In this document: one piece after another, positions 1 to 12,226 of the stretch
How the letters are laid out: each line of letters begins with the position of its first letter
How positions within the stretch are numbered: the first letter of the stretch is position 1
Source of the DNA: Tricholomella constricta
Lineage: Eukaryota; Basidiomycota; Agaricomycetes; Agaricales; Lyophyllaceae
Direction of reading: 5' to 3'
DNA length: 64,000 nucleotides
Assembly (NCBI GenBank): GCA_013368375.1
Contig: JAACJP010000004.1
Coordinates: 992,001 to 1,056,000 of the forward strand
Program-made: the position numbers and the translations under genes
The notes under the pieces: generated by a model
Seen by the model: only the letters and a program-made list of their open reading frames with translations
Databases searched by the model: none
What the model was told of the DNA's origin: nothing

Positions 1-1208
1 AAGAACCAGGGCAACTGAGATGAAATAAGGCGGCGGGGAGAAACGAGGAGGGCGGGAGCAGGAGGAGGAGAGGAGGGGGGGTAAGGAGTCAGAAAGCGAG
101 GAGGAGCTCTATATAGTCAGAGAAAGATCAGTGGCAGGCCGTATCTGGCTCGGATCTGCCTCGAGGCAGGCCTCTCCGGGAATTACTGACATTCGGCGTT
201 TTCATTCGTCCCTTCTCTTCACACAAATCCTGAAAAATACCTTTTCTTCTAAGCTTCTCACACCTGCCCGCCACACAAGGCGGATTTAGTCTGGTCTAAT
301 CCTGTGTAGACAAATGTCCTATTCTCCCCGTCCCACAGACCTGCCATCAGTTTTAATTCTCAGTATTCGTCAACTGGGACCCACAGTTCATATGCGCTTC
401 ATCTCCACCAACTGCTTCAGCTCAGATTCCCCGTCGCCCGAACCCCGGCTTGCTTGGGAATTTAAACAGTTTGTCCAGATTCTTGTTCTTTTCCAAGTAG
501 GCCTTCGCACCGGTACACCCGTAATCATGCCGTGCATCTGTCACCCCCATTGAGCAGATATCATGATCCGATTTCCGAGGGCGAGTAGGGCTTTTGTTCG
601 CTGCCCCAAGCGTCTTTGAACCGGGTGTCGTTCGGGGAAATCCTCCATTGATTCCTTCGGAACTGGTTCTGGGCTCGAATGGGAATGTTTGGGTCACAAA
701 GTTTGTGCCTGATGCCACTCAAGACCGCACGGGCACCTAATCTCTAGACTCAGCACTGCAACGTTTTTTTAATATTCTTAAGTGTCAACCGTTTTCGATT
801 GCTGTACTTTGCTTGCCCCGATCAGTCGAATGCTGCGACGCGCACCCGTCCTCGACTGGGTAATTGTCCATATGGGCGTGGGGTCTAATGATGGAATGTA
901 TGACACTCTCTGCGGGAACAACTTATATTCAAAAGGCGCGTGAGCTTCTGGATGACGCGTACGCCTTCCCATACAGTTCGTAGAGTGCGAGTTACACTCC
1001 TGAAGAGTCAATGTATCACATGAACAATGAGGAGAAAGATCATCAAGTAATAAGTCATCGTAAAAGCCAATCGGGTCATCCAATAGCGAGTCATGAGTGT
1101 CGTAACGTACGTGAAAGGGTATCATTAAAAGTGTCCGTATCCGAAGAAAGAGTGAATGCCAGAATAAGGATAAGGGATAATGGCCCCCGGGAGAATAGTA
1201 CAACGCGC
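1..1208. other. Gene-free left end
   Basis: No open frame here resembles a known protein. The first 120 bases are purine-rich (GGAGGA runs) and are followed by a TATA-like CTATATAG at about 109-116, so this may be the promoter or leader of a gene lying beyond the left edge. The part next to 1208 is the 3' flank of the membrane-protein gene on the minus strand. Confidence 0.4.
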
Positions 1209-2100
1209 TTAAGCCTTGTAATATCCTGACCCAAAAGGTAATGTCATTATCTGCAGCGAGTCGGAAAAGGGAACATAGGCACCAACCTCCATGGAATGGT
1301 CCGTGCATATTCGAGTAATGCTCCAGCCGCTTTGAGAATCGCCAGGTCAGGAAATACATGTAGACCTGGTCAAAACATTGTCTATCAGAAACGACACATG
1401 AGTATCAGAGCCAACGAACCTGGCAGACAATGTCCACAAGAAGCGAGACGATGAAGGCGATATTGAGACTCGAAAACCCTGCCACACAGAAGCCGCTGGG
1501 TAAGGATCCCGCACTTTGAACACCTGATGCAGCAGACTCGGTCCAAAGCTGGCCGCCGTTGCTGCATTCCCAGGCTATCTTGTCTTTCCTGCGAACCGGA
1601 GAAAATTGTTAGAAGCGATGTCATAAGTGTGATGACTGAGATAGACGGCAGGATCGGAAACGACGTTGGAACAACTGGATAGAACTTGAATCAGGGAGAG
1701 AGCTGGGACTTACCCGCGCTGTAATTGCACGATCATGATGATAGCTCGAATGGCACAAAGAACGATCACAAAAGGCCAGAGGAACTTTGTCACTCGCGTC
1801 CAAATGTACGATCGCTGTGACGAAGAGAGAGGTCAGCGCTTGGACCGGAGGCCGGGAGGTTGAACCGACGTTGGAGAGAGCGAACATATTTATAACTGCG
1901 CATGAAGCTACACCAAGACCGATTCCGCCGTATATTTGCCTGGGGTCGTATACTCAGCAACAACGGGTTGTGAAGATATTGACGACAGTACCATTCAGGA
2001 AAGAAGAAGAAGAGGTATTGGCCTCTCATGAGGAGAAACACACCACCCGCGATGCTGTATGCCTGCGTAGCAGTTGCATGAGAATCTATTCCACTGACGA
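1209..2100 (-). CDS. Small multipass membrane protein, unrecognised fungal family; 5' end unresolved
   Basis: Exons can be chained by eye on the minus strand. One exon contains GGIGLGVASCAVINMFALSN. A 55-bp intron follows (GT at about 1864, AG before 1810), then a hydrophobic exon reading WTRVTKFLWPFVIVLCAIRA. The next exon contains GFCVAGFSSLNIAFIVSLLV and a further exon begins VYMYFLTWRFSKRLEHY. The last exon is tiny and ends GGYYKA-stop at 1209. At least three hydrophobic helices are visible, with a short cytosolic-looking tail after an aromatic/basic stretch. The tail (FLTWRFSKRLEHY...GPFxGGYY) resembles an uncharacterised membrane-protein type I associate with mushroom genomes; this is recollection, not a search. 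The N-terminal exons upstream of about 1952 could not be fixed: several frames are open and no start codon is convincing. A first exon beginning near 2310 (MWWVIFAIILSR) is possible. Function unknown. Confidence 0.5.
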
Positions 2101-5100
2101 CAGCAACGAAGTGAGGAACGTACAGCGATCAGGACGGCCCATGCAATCGCACCAGCCCGCTAGAGAAGCGATCAGAGAGCCCTATCCAACTTGAGTTCGA
2201 GTTTCACATACTAAGGGCAAAACTAGTAGGCAGTTATCACACCTATACGGCGGACCGGTTCTCGTTTAGCAAGGATATTCGGGATAAGATGATAGCAAAA
2301 ATCACCCACCACATTGTATTATACTTTGACGGGAGGGGTGGCGCAAAAAAGAGAGGTTCAGACTAGTCTTCGAGGTGCAGATTCAGCTCAAGGGTATACA
2401 GGTGGTCAGTACTCGTCACGTCGGCGGGGCCGCTGCTTGTGCAGTCTTGCTTGGGCTGGGACGGGGAAAGGGGCGGACGGTGTGACAGTTTACAGATGTG
2501 ACTGTCATGTGGTACACTTGTGACCACTTTGACATCTCCTCGACGGCGACAATGCGCCCTGCTTGCGGCCCTCTACAAAGCCTGGGCATCATACTTAGTT
2601 ATGGTCTTCGTGTACTGGATATATTTTACTGTCTAGAAGCTTGGGGACTTTGAAAGGCCCAACCGGCTTTTCTTGGTCTCAATCTGCATCAGTTTCTTGG
2701 TTTACACATGCTCCGTCAATTCTGGATGGGTAATCCCTTGCACAAGAAGCATCGCCGCGTTACCTGTCAAAGGACCCTCAAAATCTTCCTGACATGGTCT
2801 GTACTACCATCTCTGGACTGGTGTCTCGTTGTGCGAGGTGTTCCACGACGACCAGAATACCCATTCTTCGTTCCTCTGGTGTGCGCCGCCGCCATATATG
2901 CTTACGCTGGGAATAGAACAGCACCTTCACACCTTTTTGCTCACCCATACGGTCAAATGCGTTCATGATTTTTATCTTCGGTTCTCCATCCGGATTGCTA
3001 GAGAAGAATCGGCTCGATATGTCAAAATCTCTCCACGAACCAGACTGAACTCTAATCTTTCCCTAAAGTGGTGTCGATCATTTTTGAGATGATCTACTTC
3101 AACCCTGCAGCATACGCGGGATGATACGTCGTCTGAGGTCTTTAAAGCTTGTCGGCCTCTGATAAGATAGGCTTCAACGAGGGGCGCGCCGCTGAAATGT
3201 CTGTGCTCTGGGGCTGCGGAAGGCGCGCCGGTTTGCTGCCAGTCGACAGTGAATGACAGTGACTACGAATGAGTCATTCTGATTATCTGGACGCGGCGTC
3301 GGATGCCCCGCGGTCCTGACTGCCGAATCTCATCCCAAGGTATCCCATGAAGTTTAGCTGTCCGAGGGCGGTGGCTTTAGGGTTATATATACGTACATAT
3401 CCCTGGGTCTGGGTGCATAACCTCTGGCGATGCTTTGATCTCCGTGCTTACAACAACAACTCACGTTTGTGTACTTCCAAGCCCAATCTCCCATGCCAGT
3501 TATTTGCCGGAGAGTTTCTGAATGAGAAGACCTTCAGGTCATCTGAATCTTACCTGACGCACTTCATTGCCAGCCGGATACCATGAGGCTCCCCTGCTCT
3601 AATATTCGACTTGAAACCCTCTAACCTTCTTACCTTGTGTGACGGTTCTAGCTTCTCTCCTCGAATGTATCAGGCCGAGCTATTCTAAAGTTGCTGCAGT
3701 TATCTTACACGCGCTCTTCGAAATGACGATGTCGGCGATTCCCTTTCCATCCGGTCGACTGAAACGCCATCTCCAATACCCGTGCACAGCCCAAGTTCGG
3801 TGTTTTACCACAAGAATGTGAAATCGCCACTCAATGTGCAGCCCATCAAAAGCCTGTCATTGTTTATCGGGCCTGCCGACATGTGTTCTCCGACTCGGGT
3901 AGCTCGCTTTTTGCCTGAAGCTTGAACGGAATCCTAGCTCACTGCCGCCACTGGCTCGTGCACAATGCCTATATACACGTGTCGGTCCTCATCCATCGAT
4001 TAGCATGGGTCATCCTCTGAATCTTTCAGTCATGCGCTCTCAAATGTACCCTGTTACACCCACGATCCCATCGCGAACCAAATACCCCTTCATCTCGGTG
4101 AAATGAGACGTGTTCGATGACCAAACGAAACGGAAAAAAAACTAATGTCCTGATTTTCCGATATGAAAAGTGTACGCAAGAGAAAAACCATATATTGCAT
4201 TTCGTCCCAAGACCCTACGAGTCTACATAAAAACTAGAATACGAGGAAAAAATTGTGAGATATATCCAGCGAAATTGCGCGAGGAGAGAGATCAAAAGCG
4301 AGCAGTCCTTCAAACCAAGGTTCCATCAATGCCAGCTTCTTCGTGCCACGCACCGCCAAACGTGTGCTGCCTCCTCGTCAAGAAAAGGCTGAGTTCCGGA
4401 GCGTCTCGTTCATCGCCCTTAATTCAAAAGGACGCCAGAAAGGAAGGAGAGCACCACTCCAAGTGGCGTTCTTGCGCCGGAACTACCCATGACACAACGC
4501 GGCGCGCATCGTCGAATCCGTATCAGTTGCCTGTTCAGTTTTGGTCGTGCCCTCTTGCGGTGGGTATGTCGTTGAAAGGTGCTTTTTCGTCAAGAATCTT
4601 GGATGGGGGTCGTAGCCGCCATCGATAGGATCGCTAGTCGTGTTGCGAGTTCTGTGAAGAGACAGAAGAATACACCCGGGATGTCGATGTCGATCAGTGA
4701 TTGGATTGGGGGAAAGGAGATGTAGAACAGCGCGGTGGTGCCTCCATCCAGTAGGGGATAGATCGACTGCATCATCATCGAAGAAGAACGCGATGTGTGC
4801 TCTGTGCGTGTGTGTGTGGAAATAACGTGTTAAAGGGGGCTGAGGGAGCTTTTGTGCCAGAGCCAGAAAAAGGGTTCGTGGAATTGGAAAGGATCCGCCT
4901 GGAATACCGTTTCCTTCGTAGTGCTGGGGCGGAAGAACGACAATCGATCAACGAGGCCTGCATGTGATCCGTGATCAAACACGCTGCAGCACTCGGCTCG
5001 ACCGATAGTCCCCGCGCAGCAGCCCGCAGCCTCGAGCTGCCAGGCCCGGTTCCTTCTCACGATGGATGGCCACGATGGAGGGTGGGGGGAGGTACGATTG

Positions 5101-5353
5101 CGCACAGCGCTGTACACTGTCCCTAGAACACCTTGTATTCGACCAAGTCGCCGTCGATAACAAATACCATTTCCTGCCAAGCGCGTGCGCGAGAGAGAGA
5201 ACGTCCGGAAATATGAAGTAAAAAGAAAAAGAAGACAGAGACGCAAGGGAGCCTCAATGTGTGTTGTTGTGTGCATGGAGTTGGATGGAGGGTAGGAGAA
5301 ATGCAAGCCCAGAAAATGATGAAGCAGAAGAGCGGGGACAGGACCACGATAGA
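2101..5353. other. 3.2-kb stretch without a recognisable gene
   Basis: Both strands carry only short open frames with no family resemblance and no convincing chain of spliced exons. Two GGCGCGCC octamers occur at about 3183 and 3223. A short TG-rich run lies near 4795-4822. The part adjoining 5353 should contain the 3' UTR of the bHLH gene. The part adjoining 2100 may hold the unresolved 5' exons of the membrane-protein gene. A degenerate or fast-evolving gene cannot be excluded. Confidence 0.35.
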
Positions 5354-6438
5354 TTAATAGCCATTCTCGGATGCAGATGGACTCGAGTCCTCGGATGGGG
5401 GTTCCTGTCCTCTGACGGACTTGAGAGAGTGAGTGGCAGTCGAGCCCTCGGCTAGTGGTTCCAATGGCTTGGCGTCATACATTCCTGGTGAAGGCGTCTC
5501 GGTCGATCCGAGGGAAATCTTCTCGTTCACAGCACGGAGCCGCGTCATTTCCGCCTCTAGTTCATTGAGACGAGCAATCATCTCTTTGTTGGCTTTTTCC
5601 AGAGCAGTAATATGGTTGGTAGCTAGGTAAAGGTTCGTCAGTGACGACATCGAGATGGACGTTGAACAACGACGAACCTCGTTCCAAGAGGGAGACCTTG
5701 GAACTCTTTTGATTGGAGACTGGCAGCACATCCTTCAATTTCGCATAGCCATCGCGAAGCTCGTCGCGGCGCCGCTGCTCGGCTTCGATTCTCTGCCTCC
5801 GGGTGGCCTCCTTGCGCGTATGTGCGAGGTTTTCTGTTATATAAGCAGCGCCCATTTCGTTCTCGTCGTCCGATTCCTGAGAACGTCCTCTTCTGCGGCC
5901 GGTTGAGCTGGTTGGGGATGGGGTGGGGTTGTAGCGGACGTGTCGATGGACGAGACTATTGGCTCTGGATGAGGAAGGGGAGTTGGCTCCACTGCTGTTA
6001 GAATGGTGATAAATTCCGTCTGCCGATGTGTCTGATCCGGATACAGGAGGGGACAGGGGATCATACATATCAGGGGATGGCGAAGGGGGAGAAGTAGAAA
6101 GAGGAAGGGAGCCATGAGGCGGTGAAGACGTGCCATACACGGGGCTTGCATATTGATGGGGTGAAATAAGGGATAGGTGCTGGTAGGACATTGAGCCCTG
6201 GTGCTGCTGGTGCTGAAGGTCTGCCAGCTGGTTGCCTTGTGGAATGAATAAAGATTATCAGATGGGCACGAGTTTCGACACAGGTAACAGCACGGCACCC
6301 ACGCGTTGTGTTCACTTGATAGTTTGCAATCTGCTGTGGATTATAGCCGATGAAGGCAGGGTCCTGTTCTCCATAGAAGCCGTAGTTGCTGGGATTCATG
6401 GCACTGTGATCGTCTGAGATGTGCTGCTGCTGATCCAT
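5354..6438 (-). CDS. bHLH-leucine zipper transcription factor
   Basis: Three exons fit in frame: 6316-6438, 5678-6227 and 5354-5622, giving about 313 residues. The N-terminal half is Ser/Pro/Tyr-rich and disordered, and a basic patch (GRRRGR) precedes an acidic stretch. The bHLH starts near residue 179: basic region with KEATRRQRIEAEQRRRDELR, helix 1 GYAKLKDVLP, a short loop, and helix 2 SSKVSLLERATNHITAL. The second intron interrupts helix 2 inside the ERA codon. Helix 2 runs into a heptad-like zipper (LEKANKEMIARLNELEAEM), so it should dimerise as a bHLH-Zip. Overall it looks closest to the Max/Mlx-like group that binds E-box-type sites. The Glu and Arg that contact CANNTG are present, but the usual His at basic position 5 is Arg (about residue 187). 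The tail is acidic and Ser-rich. It probably acts in the nucleus as a dimer; target genes cannot be inferred. Confidence 0.85.
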
Positions 6439-7749
6439 TGAAACGAGACAGTAGTGCGTGGGGGTCGTGGAGGGTCGTTGTTGGTGATTCGTGACTTGCT
6501 GGTATCGTTCAATGGCCCGATGCGTCGTGAAGGTGAAAAGAATAGAAGAATTTGGAAAAAGCAAGAAACAATGGCACTGTTGATTGAAAAGTAACCAACA
6601 GTGAGGCCGGGAAGAGAAGGGAGGAGAACCAAGAGCTGCGCCACTCGTCCGCTTCCCAAGTCTTGTTTGGCTCTCAAGCCTTTGACTTTGTACATGACCC
6701 ACAATCGTTCTTTCACTCAATTTCATCCATGAACAATGTTGCACGGTACTGCCACCCCTATGCTGCCATTATCCATGCCGTCCGGACCTAACGGGCGACG
6801 GACCGCCATGAATGAAGCTGTACAGTTCAAATGTTTACCATACTCGGCCAAGTGCGATATCTCTCGGGCAAGCATGTATGTAACAACATAGATAACAGAT
6901 GTAACTAGGCTACAAGCTACGATGAGAAGAAGGAAGCCTTATGTTTGTCGTCAAGTGACCGGGACGTTATGAAAACAAAGAATTTAAGAGGCGACTGACA
7001 ACGGAGCTTGAGGCCGGTCGCGAGTCAGTTATCGTGAATCAACGACAATGACATTCAATGGCATGTACTCTCACCAGCACCATCGAATGGACGGTGATTG
7101 TTCGGCTGAATGATCCAGTTGCAACGTCCAGCGTCAGAGATCCATCATAGAGATCCGCGTTCGGTCGTTGGCTGAAAGTTGGTCTTCGAATATCATTCTT
7201 TACCAATGATGAACGCATAGCGGTTCGTGGTCCGTCTGACGATCAAGTTGCTTCAGGATTTGTAGGTCAGTCAGTATGTATCAGGAGTAATAACGTCAGA
7301 ATCAAGGATCTGATCGTAAAAGTGCATGGACGTACCGACGAGCAGAGATTATATAGCTGAGCAAGCTACAGAGATCAGTTTCAAAGAGACGATGGACGAT
7401 GGTGAAGGATGGCAGGCATGTTGAATAATTGAGCGTTCCTGATTTGGAACTAGGCTCTCACCGTCGACGACCGCCAACTCCGAGTCGACTGTTTCCAACT
7501 TCCACCGTTGGAGTATCTTTCGTTGGAGTATCTTTCGTTGGGCTATCTACTCGGCCACAGTTGTTACCCGCTACACGATATACCCTGCTGCAAGCTCTGT
7601 TCACGTCCATTTGGTCATCAGCTAATTTTGTTTGATATGTGAGTTCAACTTTTGACTTGGCAGTGCGCGTTCTAATTAACAGTTGTTTCCAGCAATTTAT
7701 GCCACTGCTATAGCACGCTCAGAGTGACCGACGCTCAGCCAATTTCCGT
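6439..7749. promoter_or_regulatory. 1.3-kb divergent intergenic region
   Basis: This region separates the bHLH gene (minus) from the large disordered-protein gene (plus) and must hold both promoters and 5' UTRs. A possible 5'-UTR intron for the right-hand gene starts with GTGAGT near 7637 and ends with AACAG near 7682. It also contains a small direct repeat near 7506. No coding sequence was recognised. Confidence 0.5.
7506..7541. repeat. 15-bp direct repeat, two copies plus a partial third
   Basis: The unit CGTTGGAGTATCTTT occurs perfectly twice in tandem (7506-7520 and 7521-7535), followed by CGTTGG. It lies about 240 bp upstream of the large plus-strand gene, probably in its leader or promoter. 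Confidence 0.8.
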
Positions 7750-10700
7750 TTGCACTGGCGTTTCCGTCGCCATTCCAGGCTGCACCACCTCATTATGATT
7801 TCAAACAGTGTACATGCCAATGCCATCGCCCAAGGAACGCCCCGGTCTTCCTATCTATCGCCAGTGTCATCCAGTGCTACTATAACACCGCCATGGGCGC
7901 CCCCAAAGTCGCCTCTGCCTCCCCACAGGCTAGCAAAACTTGCGAACGCACTTGGTGTATCAACGCCCATGCCAGCAGTCCACCAACCCACGCCCTTCAT
8001 GTCCCGCTCATATTTGGACTCTCCTGGCCCATCTGACACTTTCCGTCGGTCGCCAACTCCATCTACGCCAATTTCTAACTTCACCGCCTACTCACCTGCC
8101 ATTTCAAAGTACCTCCTCCATGTCATTCCACCCCTCCATCTTCCTCACGAGAACGACAACGACACCGACATGACACCACCACCTTCAAACGCGTCCGGAT
8201 ACCATACTCAGTTCCATCGAGGCACTTTAGTTCCTATGCACTCAAGTTTGCAATCCCAGTTAGGAGCAATCGCGAAGGAGTATGCCCTTCCAAGCACTGC
8301 TGGCTTGATACTTTATCTCGTTTCTTCAGCTAAGAGCCCTCAAGCCAGAAGTCCTACACCTGGCATTGGGCTTCAGGAACATGAAATGGACGAACCTGGT
8401 CCACGGCTGTCAGAAGATATCTGGAAGCATTTGTGGACACGAGTTCTGAAGACCGAGCAGCGTGACGACACCCTGACGCCATCCCTCTCGAAGAACCCAC
8501 TTGGAATGACACTCGGCGCACAATCGACGCCGTACCTGCCCCAAGAATCAAGCAGCCAACCCCTGCGACCTTTCCTTTCCTCTGCATCAGAAGCCATTCT
8601 GCATCCAACCACCAACCATTTCCCCCCGTCTCCCACGACCCCCTCAACTACCTCAGACATGCGTTCAAATACGAAATCCGCCCCGCCCTCCTCTTCGTCC
8701 GTCTACGATCCAGAAACACCCGACACCTCCGCCGCCGCCTCCCTCCTCCACGACCCCGCCACACGCGCAAACTCGCTTGATCTCCCCGGGCTCATATCAC
8801 CCTCCATCATCCCCATCCTCGCCAAGGTCGAATTCGATATCGATCGCCGGAGGGCGCCGTGGTACGACCCTTGGCTCCGAAGCAGGCGAATGAATCACGC
8901 GAAACGCGCAGAGAGCAGAAATGGTGTGAGGAAAGGGAGCATAACTGATCATGGTGAGAACTCGGACGGCTCGAGGGAACGGCCGAGGCATATCGATTTA
9001 TTGATGGGGAGGAAACAGACGGGGAGCCCTGTATCCCTGGTGCTTTCTCCCGCGGAAGAGAAGCCGAATCCAGAGCTCCGGGCTACTCCCATGTCCGAGC
9101 AACTGCCCGTACCTAATTCGGCAGAGTACGAACAGCTCCCTGAACCGGAGGAGGATGGTTGGTCAGACGATGAGTCTGAGGAAGAGGACTTTGAGTCCAC
9201 AGCCCGTGTTGCCACCATGACAATGGCAGTGATTAAGGACCCCCTGGCAGATGTCTTCGGAACGGACGCAGAAACATGGGACGAGCTCCAAACATCCAAA
9301 CGACACACGAACCCCAACGTCGTGGATCTGGCGCTCAATGCCGCCGACCTCACTGCCCTGCCTAGTCCTACACAATCCGAATTTGAACATCTCGGTAAGG
9401 AGGAGGACGAGGTGCAGGCGCTGCTGGACCAGATGTCACGTCCGACTCTTTCTGTGTCCATCCCATCGTCGCCTCCGGAGAAGCGATCGTCTTCGCCAGC
9501 GAGTAGTAAGAGGCATGTGCCCCCACCGCTGGTACTTATCCCAGAGATGCCGCACAAGGATCGTGATTTGATGGTGCCGACTGAATCAAGTCCCATGCCA
9601 AGCAGCGCGAGTAGCACGAACCTGCCGTACCTTAATGAGGGAGAGGGCGAGGGGTCGTCTGCGAGTGGGGAGCCGAATGAATCTGGGGACGGGGAAGAAG
9701 ATGAATTTGAGACAGATTATGCGAGGGTAAAGAGCCCTGCGGAGTCAGAGAAGAGGGGAGGCGCTGTGTTTGATGACCTCGATCTTGGGTTGGACCCGAC
9801 GGAAGACGTGAGTAATCTTACATCTTCAAGCGCCTTTTTACTAATGCATGACCCTATGTCTATTTGCAGTACGACGACAATGATCCCCATGACCGACGCC
9901 GAAGCCAGTTCGTGATGAGAGCGCAGCTGGACGAAATTGAACGAACGCTGGCGCAGCTTTCACCGCGCATGCTGCAGAACGATCTCGCGGATGAGCAGGG
10001 TTTACATATGGCGACACTTTCACCGAGCAACTCTCTGACGCTTTCGCCCGGGATGCGCAATGCAGACCATTTCCCTCCTTCTCCCAGGCTTCCCCAGCAC
10101 CCAGATATCCCGTACGTCTAGCCCACTTCTATCATCTTATAGTTGCTCAACTTATGATAAAAAATAAATAGTGATTCCCCGGAATCCGAGCCGCAAGCAG
10201 CCTGGCCAGCAACTCCTTTTTCCGCCATCAAGTCTACCTCTCCACCCCGTCGACATGATGCCCCGCCCTCCCCTCCACGCCTCGCGGTGAACGGTATCAC
10301 AACGTCCGCACCAAAATCATACATACCCAATGTCCGATCCTCATCGTCCGAGATGTCGGCAGAGACGGAATCGCGAAGACGTGAACTTGAGGAAGAACAG
10401 GGATATCCTTTTCGCGCCCCTCCCCCCGGGGACATGAATTCTGCCAATCCCTCAGATTCTCCCGTCATTCCGCTGTCGCCGGATCCATTTGGTCGATTCG
10501 CATCAACACCTTCTATCCCCTCCGGATCGCGGCAGACGTCGGCGTATTGGGAGAATGAGCCTTCGGTGATTTCCCCAGCAGAGCATCTTGATACAACCAG
10601 TATAGACGCCAACGTCAGGAAACGCAGTAATTCCTCGGCTACGAGTCGGTTCTCCGCCGACTCGATAACAGGGGTCGAGGCGAATGCGAAGCCAAGCAAT

Positions 10701-11810
10701 CGTACAACGTTAATGACCGTGAATACAATCAAAAGGCTATGGAGGAAGAGCACAAAGAATCCTTCGGTGTCCAATACACCACCTACCCCATCTAGCTCGT
10801 CGTTCCCCCCTTTACCACCACCACGTCCTTCACAGGAACTTCCAGACGGTCTGCCGAAGACACCTACCTTTGGTCGATTCTCACCGCAACTTGCACCACC
10901 TCGTCGCTCGCAAGAGATGCCACCAGTTCCACAGGCTTCGCCGCAGGTATCCGCGCCGCCGCCACAGCTTCCCAATCCTCATCCACAGCCTCAACAGCAG
11001 CAGCAATTGTCTGTCCCCCCTCCCTTCGGCGGACGGAGCGTGAATCCCCAGCCAATCGTGGCCGCGCAAATGCGGCCCACGAGAAGCACCTCGACATTGG
11101 ATCGTCTGCATTTTGACCAGGAATCCCCATACCCCATGCCTCGCCGGAGCCCATCATATTCCCCTCGACCTCCATCTCCCCCTCCTCTCCCGTCGCCGAG
11201 CCTCCAAACAACGCAGCTCCCTTCTCCTACTCCGACCATGACCATGGCCAATGGAAGCTTACCGCCGCACCCCACGCTCGCGCCACCGATCGCACTCCAG
11301 GACAAGGAGAAACCTAGCATCCGCAAATCGATTCTGAAGGGTTGGAAGTCGTCTTCCATATCCTCCAACGCCCTATCACAGCAGCCCTCGACCACAACCG
11401 CCCCTGAGCCTCGCTCAAGCCTCGAGCGTCCAAATGCGGGCGCACCTCGTGGCCGGCGGCCCAGCGTCCTGAACTTTGGCTCGACACGCGGCTCCGTTGT
11501 CTCACCCCCGCCGGACATCCCACCGAGCCCGCAGATCCCGCAACAGTTCATATCCCGGAATAGCCTAAGCGAGCACCGGCAGTCTGTGCGATCGAGGCTC
11601 ACGAACTCGTCCATTGACTCGTCGAGCTCGCCGCCGCAGATGAACAAGGCCTTGAGCGCGGGGTCGACCTCGCCCCGCAGGTCGATGGCGTCGTCGCGTG
11701 GCTCGCAGGAGAGCCGCCCGAGCTTCGATACGTCGCAATTTGAGATCGTGTCGCCGAAGATCAATTCGACATTGTCGTATCCGTATCACGGGCTTGATCA
11801 TTCCCCATGA
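7750..11810 (+). CDS. Large Ser/Pro-rich disordered protein of unknown function
   Basis: Three exons join in frame: 7750-9807, 9870-10111 and 10172-11810, about 1,312 residues. The upstream part of exon 1 is open, so the true start may be the second ATG at 7795. Most of the protein is low-complexity Ser/Pro/Thr sequence with an acidic block (SDDESEEEDFES), a short Gln run (PQPQQQQQLSVPPP) and many SP/TP sites that look like kinase targets. Two short stretches look structured: near residue 167, LGAIAKEYALPSTAGLILYL, which resembles an amphipathic helix plus a conserved loop; and near residue 358, KVEFDIDRRRAPWYDPWLRS. There is no signal peptide, transmembrane segment or catalytic motif. The C-terminal half has repeated RRSP/RRSQE phospho-site-like motifs and a basic KSILKGWKSSS element. 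This could be a cytoskeletal, polarity or signalling scaffold, but I do not recognise it and assign no function. Confidence 0.75.
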
Positions 11811-12226
11811 GGAGTGGGGGTCGAGTAGTAGCACTGATTGGGTGTGGTTTTCTTTAATCGTCATTTGCTTCATCTATCTGCTGTCCCTTTCATGCATCGT
11901 CCGATCTGCCTACACATATTTGTAAACTATTTACCCGACCGGAATAACGCACAATCTGTTAATCCATCCAGCAGATCTAGACTCATGATAGATCTCGTTT
12001 ACATCTTTCTGGAGGGAACATTGAATTTCGAAGGGTATAATAGCAATACAAAAGGAAGATTAAATGACAAGATTCCCGTCTGTAAGTCACTCGTGACGCG
12101 GATATACATCGAAGACGAACGAAGGTGTGAACGCAAATCTTAGAATCCACAAAGTCGGAAAACAAGGTACAGGAAAGAGCCTAAGAATCGAACGGCAGAC
12201 AGTCCAGCGCTAGCGAACGGCAGCCG
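11811..12226. other. Convergent 3' flanks
   Basis: This is the intergenic space between the stop codon of the large disordered-protein gene (plus) and that of chitin synthase (minus). It is AT-rich with no recognisable coding sequence and presumably holds both 3' UTRs and polyadenylation sites. Confidence 0.55.

Noticed and set aside
3181..3231. Two GGCGCGCC octamers about 40 bp apart, considered as a regulatory pair
   Set aside because: Only two copies, no gene nearby and no dyad arrangement; could be chance in a GC-rich patch.
4590..5347. Several overlapping minus-strand frames downstream of the bHLH gene, including one reading MVFVIDGDLVEYKVF
   Set aside because: They cannot be chained into one spliced protein with confidence and overlap the expected bHLH 3' UTR.
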